Positions 1-6,772 of a stretch of DNA of 19,822 bases are shown here, piece after piece. The DNA is from SIG673 sp964520875 (lineage in GTDB: Bacteria > Bacillota > Clostridia > Oscillospirales > CAG-272). The notes under the pieces were generated by a model that ran no database searches, was not told where the DNA came from, and was given only the letters and a program-made list of their open reading frames with translations. How positions within the stretch are numbered: the first letter of the stretch is position 1; each line of letters opens with the position of its first letter. A program made the translations under genes and the position numbers. The DNA is taken from assembly GCA_964520875.1 (NCBI GenBank), contig CAZFQJ010000016.1, positions 1 to 19,822 on the forward strand, in the 5' to 3' direction.

Positions 1-12
1 CCTCGTGTGCTT

Positions 13-41
13 ATTATAACATATTTTTTCTTTTTTGTCTA
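13..41 (-). promoter_or_regulatory. Sigma-A-type promoter reading out of the left edge
   Basis: On the minus strand a TAGACA -35 box (36-41) and a perfect TATAAT -10 box (13-18) are separated by 17 bases, close to the ideal vegetative promoter. Transcription would start near position 6 and run leftwards out of the window. It lies downstream of rpe, so it serves the next, unseen minus-strand gene or RNA. The elements are seen directly; the target is unknown. Confidence 0.75.
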
Positions 42-50
42 TCCCTATCG

Positions 51-76
51 AAAAAAAATTGTAAACTTTATTTTAC
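51..76 (-). terminator. Weak candidate terminator after rpe
   Basis: Read on the minus strand, a 5-bp A/T-rich stem (GTAAA/TTTAC, 61-65 with 72-76) is followed by AA and eight T residues (51-58). It sits about 30 bases after the rpe stop and just before the outgoing promoter, the right place for a terminator. The stem is short and weak, so this is tentative. Confidence 0.3.
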
Positions 77-103
77 TAACTCTTTGTCGGCGATCTTTGC
101 CCT

Positions 104-754
104 TCAATCAGCGTTTTTCATGCGTGAAACGGCCTCTTCGACGTTCTCCGCTTTGAAAACCGCCGAGCCCGCTACCGCGACAGTCATTCCGCGTTTTATC
201 AGATCTCCGATGTTGTCGGGAGTTATTCCCCCGTCGGCTTCTATTTCCGGACGAACGCCAAGCTCCGCGCATAGCCTTACGGTCTCGCTTATCTTGTCCG
301 CCGTTTCGGGGATCAGCTTTTGTCCGCCGAATCCCGGCTCGACCGTCATTATCAGCACAAGGTCGCACAAATCAAGATAAGGCTTTATCTCGGAAACCGG
401 CGTTCGGGGTTTGATCGAAAGCCCCGTCTTAAGACCGGCTGAGCGTATCGCCTCAAGCGTTTTTCCGACGTCCGAGCACGCTTCGTAATGAACGGTGATA
501 CCGTCCGCGCCCGCTTTTTTGTAGTCCTCTATGTACCTTATCGGCTCGTTTATCATCAGATGTACGTCGAAGAACATACCCGATCTTTTCCTAAGCGACG
601 ATATAACGCAAGGACCGAAGGATATGTTCGGAACGAACGCTCCGTCCATTACGTCAAGATGCAGCCATTCCGCGCCCGCCTTTTCCACTTTTGAGACCTC
701 GGCTTCAAGCTTGCCGAAATCGGCTGCGAGAAGCGACGGCGATAATTTTATCAT
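104..754 (-). CDS. rpe: Ribulose-phosphate 3-epimerase
   Basis: This enzyme interconverts D-ribulose 5-phosphate and D-xylulose 5-phosphate in the cytosolic pentose phosphate pathway. The 216-residue product has the family's usual length and TIM-barrel motifs in order: an N-terminal IKLSPSLLAADF strand, HLDVMDGAFVPN with the metal/catalytic Asp, the PGFGGQ phosphate-binding segment, and EADGGI near the C-terminus. The start is placed at 754 rather than an in-frame ATG six codons upstream. A GGAGGG site (761-766) lies 6 bases before this ATG, and the family normally begins MxKLSPS. The gene has its own promoter (843-871) and is not an obvious continuation of the upstream minus-strand operon. 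In many Firmicutes rpe sits with rsgA and stk genes; any such partners would lie outside the window. Confidence 0.96.
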   Translation of the reverse strand: MIKLSPSLLAADFGKLEAEVSKVEKAGAEWLHLDVMDGAFVPNISFGPCVISSLRKRSGMFFDVHLMINEPIRYIEDYKKAGADGITVHYEACSDVGKTLEAIRSAGLKTGLSIKPRTPVSEIKPYLDLCDLVLIMTVEPGFGGQKLIPETADKISETVRLCAELGVRPEIEADGGITPDNIGDLIKRGMTVAVAGSAVFKAENVEEAVSRMKNAD

Positions 755-842
755 AAAAATCCCTCCGGACAAAAATATTTCTTTTGTATTTAACTCCGAA
801 CAATGCCGCTTTCAGCGGCGCTTTCGCTCGGATCATCTAAGC

Positions 843-871
843 ATTATGCATAAAATGCGATTTCGGGTCAG
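843..871 (-). promoter_or_regulatory. Probable rpe promoter and leader hairpin
   Basis: On the minus strand a CTGACC -35 (866-871, 4 of 6 consensus) and a CATAAT -10 (843-848, 5 of 6) are 17 bases apart. This predicts a start near 836 and an approximately 80-base leader before rpe. The leader contains a nested hairpin: an outer stem 795-799/828-832 and an inner GCCGC/GCGGC stem 805-809/815-819. No U-tract follows it, so I do not call a terminator or riboswitch. The -10 overlaps the 10-base palindrome TTATGCATAA (844-853). Confidence 0.55.
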
Positions 872-881
872 ACGCGCGGCG

Positions 882-911
882 GTGACACAAGCTAAGGATA
901 TGCCATATTAT
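882..911 (+). promoter_or_regulatory. Plus-strand promoter for the small RNA
   Basis: GTGACA (882-887, 5 of 6 to TTGACA) and TATTAT (906-911, 5 of 6 to TATAAT) are separated by 18 bases. This predicts initiation at about 918, exactly where the 5' strand of the closing helix of the downstream structured RNA begins. It is divergent from the rpe promoter, and the two -35 boxes are only 10 bases apart. Confidence 0.65.
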
Positions 912-917
912 TATTAA

Positions 918-1070
918 GGACGGAAATCCGCTCCGTTAAAGTTTTACGCGTTCGCGTGTGCCGCAGGAACACAAAAATAACGGACGTGGAAGGATAACGG
1001 CGGCGCATGCACGCTGGATATATATTTTCCGTCGCCCCCGAGCTTAAAAAACAAGCTCGGGGGCTTTTTA
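918..1070 (+). ncRNA. Orphan small structured RNA, about 150 nt
   Basis: No protein gene explains this plus-strand interval, yet it has a promoter at one end and a strong intrinsic terminator at the other. A closing helix GACGGAAA/TTTCCGTC (919-926 with 1026-1033) holds the ends together. Inside, TCCGTTA/TAACGGA (932-938 with 978-984) is flanked by extra pairs on its outer side. It continues after an AAG bulge as TTTT/AAAA (942-945 with 974-977). That leads into two small hairpins, CGC-GTTC-GCG (947-956) and TGTG/CACA (957-960 with 970-973). On the 3' side, a 5-bp stem 1001-1005/1012-1016 carries a CATGCA hexaloop within a self-complementary GCATGC. I compared it by eye with SRP RNA, RNase P, tmRNA, 6S RNA and common riboswitches and could not match any. 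The next plus-strand gene is more than 8 kb away, so it is not a leader. Existence is well supported; identity is unknown. Confidence 0.65.
1034..1070 (+). terminator. Strong intrinsic terminator of the small RNA
   Basis: A perfect 12-bp G/C-rich stem (1034-1045 with 1053-1064) with an AAAAAAC loop is followed on the plus strand by TTTTTATAT. On the minus strand the hairpin is followed by GACGGAAAA, without a U-tract, so it is directional. It should stop the small RNA and not the minus-strand operon that ends at 1079. Confidence 0.85.
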
Positions 1071-1078
1071 TATCATCA

Positions 1079-1978
1079 TTATAAGAACTCGTGATAGATC
1101 GAATTTTCGGGAAGATAACTCGGAGATATCGTATCTATTTCTTCAAGACACTTAAGGATATTTCGGCTTTTCTCGTAATACGGCGAATTCGGGGTCACCT
1201 CGTTAAGCAATACGTCAAGCTCCGTTTTGAGCATGCAAAGCTCGTATCCCAGAAGCGAATCTATCTTATAATCGGCATTATCCGCATACGGAAGTATATT
1301 CTTGTCTTCGTTCTCCGTAACGCCGTCCCACAAAAAGAAGGTGAATTCCGGAGAAGCTCCGCGATATCTGTGATCGCGGACTATGCGCCGCCAAAGCCGT
1401 ATCTCGCGCGGATCGACATATCTTCCGTTTACTTCTATCCCGTTCAGAGGACTTATATATATCCCAACGGGCTTTTCGTCCTTCGGAAAAAGCTCGGTAA
1501 ACACGGGATATATCGCCTGTATTCCTTCAAAAACGACGGCGTCGGCTCCGTCCGCGCAAAATTCACTGTATCCGGTCCGCTTAGCGGCTTTAAAATCGAA
1601 ATGAGGAAGCCTTGCCGATCTACCGGCTATAAGGTCGGACATAAATTCGGATAACGCGTTAAGATCGAGCGCTTTTTCCGAATCGAAGTCGGGTCTGCCG
1701 CCCTTCGCCTCGTTTTCAAGCTTGCTCCTATCTCTGAAAAAATCATCAAGCGAGATTATCTTGACTCTTCTTCCGCGCTCACCGAATTCATGTATGAGCT
1801 TCTTCGACGCGGTCGTCTTTCCGGAGCATGTAGGACCGGAAAGCGTAAAAAATCTCGTTTCCGTGTGCGTGCATATATCCTTCATCATAGCGTCAAGATG
1901 ATCTTCAAACGCCATATCGCACGCATACACATAATTTCTTTTATCCTCTTCCGAGGTAAATTTAAATCTTATCTCCAT
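1079..1978 (-). CDS. Uridine kinase-family P-loop phosphotransferase
   Basis: The 299-residue product belongs to the phosphoribulokinase/uridine kinase family of NTP-dependent kinases. A P-loop GPTCSGKTT lies at residues 48-56, SLDDFF follows at 76-81 (the DDFY-like segment of uridine kinases), and FEGIQAIYP near 149 is the usual FEGI strand. A basic RLWRRIVRD-type stretch near 195-205 resembles the lid region. It is longer than classical Udk (about 210 residues), with roughly 40 extra residues before the P-loop and about 60 after the kinase core. It lacks the TGS/threonyl-tRNA-synthetase-like N-terminal domain of the longer clostridial nucleoside kinases. The start has AAGGAG 9 bases upstream. 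It is the last gene of the minus block, 52 bases after hemZ. Substrate is not decided by sequence; a nucleoside such as uridine is plausible. Confidence 0.8.
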   Translation of the reverse strand: MEIRFKFTSEEDKRNYVYACDMAFEDHLDAMMKDICTHTETRFFTLSGPTCSGKTTASKKLIHEFGERGRRVKIISLDDFFRDRSKLENEAKGGRPDFDSEKALDLNALSEFMSDLIAGRSARLPHFDFKAAKRTGYSEFCADGADAVVFEGIQAIYPVFTELFPKDEKPVGIYISPLNGIEVNGRYVDPREIRLWRRIVRDHRYRGASPEFTFFLWDGVTENEDKNILPYADNADYKIDSLLGYELCMLKTELDVLLNEVTPNSPYYEKSRNILKCLEEIDTISPSYLPENSIYHEFL

Positions 1979-2030
1979 TTCGGTATTCTCCTTTCGGAGC
2001 TAAGTAAGGCAAATGAGACGATCCGCAAGC

Positions 2031-3515
2031 TCAGAAATGCTCTTTTGAAAACTCTTCTATGAGCAGATCTCTTTCGCCCGAGGCTCGCTCGTAGGTCTCG
2101 TCTCTCAGGTATTCGTAAGGATATTTCGGCATAGCGGCACGCTTTATGACTCCTCTGTCCTTAGATACGAGCTTTGTGACCGCACCCGCACCCGCCGCAA
2201 ACACGGAATGTACCTCTTCCATCATATATATGTTGTAAAGTCCTTCCGCGCCTTCGAGAGCGTAACCTACGTTTTCGAAATTGCCGACCGTATTTTTCTG
2301 ACGGTATATATAGTAAGGAACATATCCCGCAAGCCCCGTCGCGACCTGCGAATAATCAACGCTCTTTCCGGTCTCTCCGCCCGAACGGGAATAAACGTCG
2401 GTGCCGTTACGAAGGAAATCGGACGCCTTCTTCACGCAGAACGTATGTACGGTAACGTTATCCGGACGTAATTTTATTATCTCGTCAACGGAACGAGAGA
2501 AGCTTGAAAAGCTCTCACCGGGAAGTCCGGCTATAAGATCGGTATTGATATGCTTTATACCGCTGTTACGCGCTATATCGTAAGCTCTGTAAAAATCCTC
2601 CGCGGTGTGATGTCTTCCTATACTTTCGAGCACCATATCGTTCAGAGTTTGAGGATTTACGCTGACGCGGGTAACGCCGAACGACTTTATCACCCTCATT
2701 TTTTCTTCCGTTACGGTATCGGGACGTCCCGCCTCGTAAGTAAATTCGAGAAGCTCGTCGGGAGAAACGTGCGAAGTTATCTTCGAAAGCAGAGACGCTA
2801 TCTGCTCGGGAGTAAGGACGGTAGGCGTTCCTCCGCCGATATAGACCGTAAGGACCTTAAGTCCGAGGCGCTTTATATGTCCGAAAGTACGGTCGATATC
2901 GTCATAAAGACGGACGAGATAATCATCGGTCATCGAAAGCAGGCGCTTTGTCGAATACGAAACAAACGAGCAATACGCGCACCTCGTCGGGCAGAACGGT
3001 ATAGAGATATAGACCGAGCAGGTATTCGGAGCCGTCCTTTCGATTATCACGGCTTCCTTTTCCGCTATATCGGTAAGCAACGCCGCCTTTTTGGGATTAA
3101 GAAAATACTCTCTTGAAAGAGCTTCGCATATCTCGGTTGTGCTGAGTCCCTTGCCGACATACTGAGCCGCTATCTTCGCGGGACGGACACCGGTAAGTAT
3201 CCCCCAAGGCGGAGTACAATCAAAAAGCTCCTCTCCCGCGGCGAGCACCGCAACCCCCGTCGCTATCTTTGCGACGGCGACCTTCGTCGATCCCGCTTTG
3301 TACGGTTCGAACCGCTCGCTCCTTGCGACCCTTCCCTCGCTCTTCATCTCGGCTTCCGCCTTTACTCCGTCGTCAAGATGAGTAACGGTAAGCGAGAGCG
3401 TATCCGTATCCTCTGTCAATTCTTCCTCGGGAGAAAATTTCGCCCCGGGAAAAAATATCATGCATAGGGTCTGTACGTAATAAGTATTGATATCTCCGCT
3501 AATGAACAATTTCAT
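2031..3515 (-). CDS. hemZ: HemZ-type coproporphyrinogen dehydrogenase (radical SAM)
   Basis: The 494-residue product matches HemZ, the oxygen-independent coproporphyrinogen III oxidase-like radical SAM family of Firmicutes. An N-terminal accessory domain of about 160 residues carries the family's GVRPAKI segment (109-115). The SAM domain then has the iron-sulfur motif CxxxCxxC at Cys175, Cys179 and Cys182 (CPTRCAYC), followed by SFVSY and the SAM-contacting GGGTPTVL. Length and layout are typical. The expected reaction is oxidative decarboxylation of coproporphyrinogen III. Anaerobes often keep HemZ homologues without a clear heme pathway, so the in vivo substrate is uncertain. It lies 36 bases downstream of dtd, an arrangement conserved in Clostridia. 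A GAGGGG site lies about 12 bases before the ATG. Confidence 0.88.
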   Translation of the reverse strand: MKLFISGDINTYYVQTLCMIFFPGAKFSPEEELTEDTDTLSLTVTHLDDGVKAEAEMKSEGRVARSERFEPYKAGSTKVAVAKIATGVAVLAAGEELFDCTPPWGILTGVRPAKIAAQYVGKGLSTTEICEALSREYFLNPKKAALLTDIAEKEAVIIERTAPNTCSVYISIPFCPTRCAYCSFVSYSTKRLLSMTDDYLVRLYDDIDRTFGHIKRLGLKVLTVYIGGGTPTVLTPEQIASLLSKITSHVSPDELLEFTYEAGRPDTVTEEKMRVIKSFGVTRVSVNPQTLNDMVLESIGRHHTAEDFYRAYDIARNSGIKHINTDLIAGLPGESFSSFSRSVDEIIKLRPDNVTVHTFCVKKASDFLRNGTDVYSRSGGETGKSVDYSQVATGLAGYVPYYIYRQKNTVGNFENVGYALEGAEGLYNIYMMEEVHSVFAAGAGAVTKLVSKDRGVIKRAAMPKYPYEYLRDETYERASGERDLLIEEFSKEHF

Positions 3516-3551
3516 AAAAACTGTTATCCCCTCAAAAACATATTTGATAAC

Positions 3552-4010
3552 TTATCGGCTTGCAATATCCTTTTCGGAATCAAGTATGATCGTCACCGGT
3601 CCGTTAAGCTGCGCCGATATACGCATATCCGCACCGAAAACTCCGCTCTCGGTGTGTATTCCGAGCTCCGAGACCTTAGATACGAATCTTTCGTAAAGCT
3701 CGTTTGCTCTTTCCGGCTTTTCGGCTGAAAAGAAGTCGGGACGCGTACCGCGTCGGCAGGAAGCGCAAAGAGTAAAGTTAGATACTACGAGAACAGAGGC
3801 GCCGACATCGGCACAGGAGAGATTCATCTTTCCGTTTTCGTCCTCAAAAACACGCATTTTCACAAGCTTTTCAGCCATTTTATCGCATATATCCTCGTTA
3901 TCTCCCTGTTTTACTCCGCATAGCACCAGAAGTCCGAGCTGCGTACCGCCGGTCTTAACGCCGTCTGCGATCACCTCGGATACGTCAACTCTTTGTATAA
4001 CACAGATCAT
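3552..4010 (-). CDS. dtd: D-aminoacyl-tRNA deacylase
   Basis: This enzyme hydrolyses D-aminoacyl-tRNAs, and glycine mischarged on tRNA-Ala, protecting translation from non-L residues. The 152-residue product has the full length of DTD and both signature loops. These are SNFTL at 77-81, usually written SQFTL, followed by CRRGTRPDF, and the Gly-cisPro motif NGPVT at 136-140, followed by IILDS. The N-terminus ICVIQRV and LGLLVLCGV are also typical. The Gln-to-Asn change in the first motif is the only departure I see, and it is conservative. AAAGGA lies 11 bases before the ATG. It sits between recJ and hemZ, consistent with the common Firmicutes recJ...dtd...hemZ neighbourhood. Confidence 0.95.
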   Translation of the reverse strand: MICVIQRVDVSEVIADGVKTGGTQLGLLVLCGVKQGDNEDICDKMAEKLVKMRVFEDENGKMNLSCADVGASVLVVSNFTLCASCRRGTRPDFFSAEKPERANELYERFVSKVSELGIHTESGVFGADMRISAQLNGPVTIILDSEKDIASR

Positions 4011-4035
4011 AGTCCAAATTTTCCTTTCGAAAAGA

Positions 4036-6246
4036 TCATGATATCATGCTTCTTTTCACGTTTTTATATCTCGGAGCGCCGAAAAGATTGACCTTTTCGG
4101 TGCTTCTCGGCACGGATATACGGTACATCTCCGTACAAGTTGCCCCTATCAAAGGCATTATCTCAAGGGTTATCAGCCCAACGTCCGAAAGTATCTCCAT
4201 AGCAAGCTTAAGCTTTGCGGGACGGATCCCTTTACATGCTTCGACGAGCCTGTACATCGAAGTAACGATCCCGTCATTTCCCGACATAGTCCGCACGGTC
4301 CGATAGACCGCGGCAAAGCAATCTCTGTCGGGCAGTATATCGTCGGAAACGCAGAATCCTTCTCCGCCTTCTATCCTCTTTAAAAGCTCCGCGTCGTCCG
4401 CATAACGCTCGGAAATATCGCTTAACCGTATATCGGACACCAGCATCTGCACGTTTTTGGTGTTTCTGAATTCGTTTACGTCAAGCTTAAATACGACGTC
4501 GACTCTTTCGCCCGCCATAACGTCCGCTTCCGCTGCGCCGGACCCGAACATAAGCGCCGGTATATCCTTTCCTCCGAGCGCGAGAGTAAGCTTTGTATGC
4601 TTACCTCCGCCTATCCCGTCTACCGAGGTAACGAGCGCGTTTCTGAGCAAGAACACAGGTTGAGGATTCCCCACGCCGCACGGCTCAAACAGAGAAAGCT
4701 CCTCCGCAAGCTCAAGCGTTATATCATTGTCGTGCGTTTCAAGATCTATCTCTATCGACGATTCCATACCGTCCGGATCTATCTTTTCACGCGCTATCTC
4801 GTTTATCTTTTCTCTGAAGGCGTCTATGTTATCCGCCGAAACCGTAAGTCCCGCCGCAAGCTCATGACCGCCGTAACGCATGAGCAGATCCTTACATTCT
4901 CCGAGAGCCTCCATTACATTGAGACCCTTTATACTGCGTCCGGAGCCTTTACCTATCCCGTCCTCTATCGATATGAGTATGCTCGGAAGTCCGAACCTTT
5001 CGGTAAGTCTTGACGAAACTATACCTATGACCCCATGATGCCAATTCTCGCTTGCAAGCACCATTACCGGATCACGGCCAAAGGCGTGAGTCTTTTCCGC
5101 AAGCTCTATCGCCTCCGAAGCTATCCTGTTCTCCTCGCTTTGGCGTTTCACGTTCAGCTCGCAGAGCCTTTCGGCTATCTCATAGGCTCGCTTGGGAGAA
5201 TCCGACGTAAATAATTCCACTCCCAAACTTGCGTCGTCAAGCCTTCCGGCGGCGTTTATCCTCGGCGCTATCGTAAAGCCTATATACGATGTCGAGATCT
5301 TACGTTTTTTCGGATATTTCTTATTTTTCGGATCGGAAGCAAGCTCCGCAAGGGCGCTGACTCCGACCCTCGGAGAATTTTCCATGAGCGAAAGCCCCAT
5401 AGAGCATATCAGCCTATTCTCGTCCTGCAAGACCATTACGTCCGCGACCGTTCCTATCGCAACGAGATCTATATATCTTCTGCATACCTCGCCGAGAAAA
5501 TCACCCGCACCGCGCGAAACGAATTCCGAGCAACGCTTATTCAAAGGGAGCGAGGTGTACGATATATCGTCCGAAAGTCCGCTTACGGACCTCTCCGTCA
5601 CTACGAAGTTCAAAGCGCTTATCAGCTTGAACACCACTCCGACTCCGGCAAGCTCCTTAAAAGGATATTCGTCGTCAGGTCTTTGCGGATCTATCACCGC
5701 TTCGGCGTCCGGAAGTTCCTCCTGACAACGGTGATGATCGGTCACCACTATGCTCATTCCGAGAGAATGGATAAGTCTCGTCTCCTCTATCGCGGTTATA
5801 CCGGTGTCGACTGTTATGATGAGCGACGTTCCGCGTTTTTTCAGAGCACATACGGCTTCAGAATTTACTCCGTATCCCTCTCCCACACGATTAGGTATGT
5901 AATAATCCGCTTTTGCGCCTATGCTCCTCAGATACATAAGCAATACGCTGACCGACGTTACGCCGTCGACGTCATAGTCTCCGTAAACGGTTATCTTCTC
6001 GTCATTTGAGACCGCTTCCATTATTCTTTCGACCGCTCTGTCCATATCCTTCATCAAAAAAGGATCGTGAAAGAAGGTGCTCTCCTTCTTTATGAAGCGA
6101 TCGGCTCTTTCCGGCGTATCGTAGCCCCTGATAGCAAGAAGCCTTGATGTCACGGGTAAAAGACCAAGCTCCGCACCGATCCTGTCGGCATTTTCCGCAG
6201 AAGAACCGGAAGCGTCTCTCAGTATCCATTTTTTAGGTTTTGGCAT
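4036..6246 (-). CDS. recJ: Single-stranded-DNA-specific exonuclease RecJ
   Basis: RecJ degrades single-stranded DNA 5' to 3' in recombinational, mismatch and base-excision repair. The 736-residue product carries DHH-family motifs: YGDYDVDG (88-95), DTG (147-149) and DHH (170-172), which bind the two catalytic metals. The DHHA1 motif GGHELAAGL follows at about 460, then an OB-fold region. A C-terminal extension after roughly residue 580 resembles the extra domain of Firmicutes RecJ, which are longer than E. coli RecJ (577 residues). The best ribosome site, AAGGAA, is about 15 bases upstream of the ATG, which is long but gives the expected N-terminus. The gene lies 26 bases after the RseC-like gene and 25 before dtd, so is very likely cotranscribed. 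Confidence 0.95.
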   Translation of the reverse strand: MPKPKKWILRDASGSSAENADRIGAELGLLPVTSRLLAIRGYDTPERADRFIKKESTFFHDPFLMKDMDRAVERIMEAVSNDEKITVYGDYDVDGVTSVSVLLMYLRSIGAKADYYIPNRVGEGYGVNSEAVCALKKRGTSLIITVDTGITAIEETRLIHSLGMSIVVTDHHRCQEELPDAEAVIDPQRPDDEYPFKELAGVGVVFKLISALNFVVTERSVSGLSDDISYTSLPLNKRCSEFVSRGAGDFLGEVCRRYIDLVAIGTVADVMVLQDENRLICSMGLSLMENSPRVGVSALAELASDPKNKKYPKKRKISTSYIGFTIAPRINAAGRLDDASLGVELFTSDSPKRAYEIAERLCELNVKRQSEENRIASEAIELAEKTHAFGRDPVMVLASENWHHGVIGIVSSRLTERFGLPSILISIEDGIGKGSGRSIKGLNVMEALGECKDLLMRYGGHELAAGLTVSADNIDAFREKINEIAREKIDPDGMESSIEIDLETHDNDITLELAEELSLFEPCGVGNPQPVFLLRNALVTSVDGIGGGKHTKLTLALGGKDIPALMFGSGAAEADVMAGERVDVVFKLDVNEFRNTKNVQMLVSDIRLSDISERYADDAELLKRIEGGEGFCVSDDILPDRDCFAAVYRTVRTMSGNDGIVTSMYRLVEACKGIRPAKLKLAMEILSDVGLITLEIMPLIGATCTEMYRISVPRSTEKVNLFGAPRYKNVKRSMIS

Positions 6247-6272
6247 TTTATATCATGATTCCTTTTTTAAAA

Positions 6273-6737
6273 TTATCCGTTGTTATCGTCGCTTTTACGC
6301 CTTGAGGGACAATCGCCGAAGTCCGTTTCGGCGCCGCCTTCCGCCTCTACTCTCGTTATAACGGGAAGAGTCACCTTCGTCTTTTTCTCTATGATCAGCG
6401 CCGCAATGTACGGCAGGACAAATCCCGCGACCGCCGATATCGCCGCAAGCGCGGCGTTTACATCGCACAAAACCGAATACAGTACCGCCGCCAAAATTAT
6501 CGGCATAACGAAAAGCATAGCGGCATATCCGAGAACGGTCGAGCTTTTTGATTCGACCGTGACCGTATCACCGACCTTTACGCCTATCGGATCGATAGCC
6601 TCGGATACGGCTTTTTTGGAGCTTCCGCAAAAATATCTGCCGGAGCATGCGGAACACGCCTCTTTTCTCAGCACCGATACCTTTGCCGTTCCGTTTGAGA
6701 CCTCCGTGACCAAAGCGATCTGTTTCAATTCAAGCAC
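6273..6737 (-). CDS. RseC/SoxR-reducing-system-type membrane protein
   Basis: The product resembles the RseC/MucC family. An N-terminal soluble segment contains the cysteine cluster CSACSGRYFC (Cys28, Cys31, Cys37). Two predicted transmembrane helices (about 67-90 and 93-115) and a charged cytoplasmic tail follow. In proteobacteria RseC modulates sigma-E or SoxR reduction; in anaerobes such proteins are linked to Rnf-type redox systems, but no rnf gene is visible here. The start is ambiguous. The 154-residue reading uses a GTG only 3 bases after AAAGGA. A TTG three codons later (6726-6728) lies 11 bases after the same site and yields MKQIALVTEV, which fits the family's usual start. It sits between an FAD dehydrogenase and recJ. 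Its role here is unknown. Confidence 0.72.
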   Translation of the reverse strand: MLELKQIALVTEVSNGTAKVSVLRKEACSACSGRYFCGSSKKAVSEAIDPIGVKVGDTVTVESKSSTVLGYAAMLFVMPIILAAVLYSVLCDVNAALAAISAVAGFVLPYIAALIIEKKTKVTLPVITRVEAEGGAETDFGDCPSRRKSDDNNG

Positions 6738-6772
6738 GATCCTTTCTTACATACCGCCCGCTTCCGTTACAG

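Noticed and set aside
755..772. Six extra codons at the start of rpe
   Set aside because: They cover the GGAGGG ribosome site, and the family begins at MIKLSPS.
773..1078. A known riboswitch, SRP RNA, 6S RNA, tmRNA or RNase P in the rpe upstream gap
   Set aside because: None of the signature sequences of these RNAs could be found on either strand, so no family name was assigned.
1007..1084. 25-codon plus-strand frame inside the small RNA (ATG at 1007, GGAAGGA upstream)
   Set aside because: It reads through the terminator hairpin, so the transcript should end before its stop codon, and the ribosome site is 12 bases away. More likely chance.
4037..4048. Perfect palindrome CATGATATCATG at the recJ-dtd junction
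   Set aside because: It overlaps the recJ stop codon in an A/T-rich junction, has no promoter beside it, and a similar ATATCATGAT string at 6251 looks coincidental.
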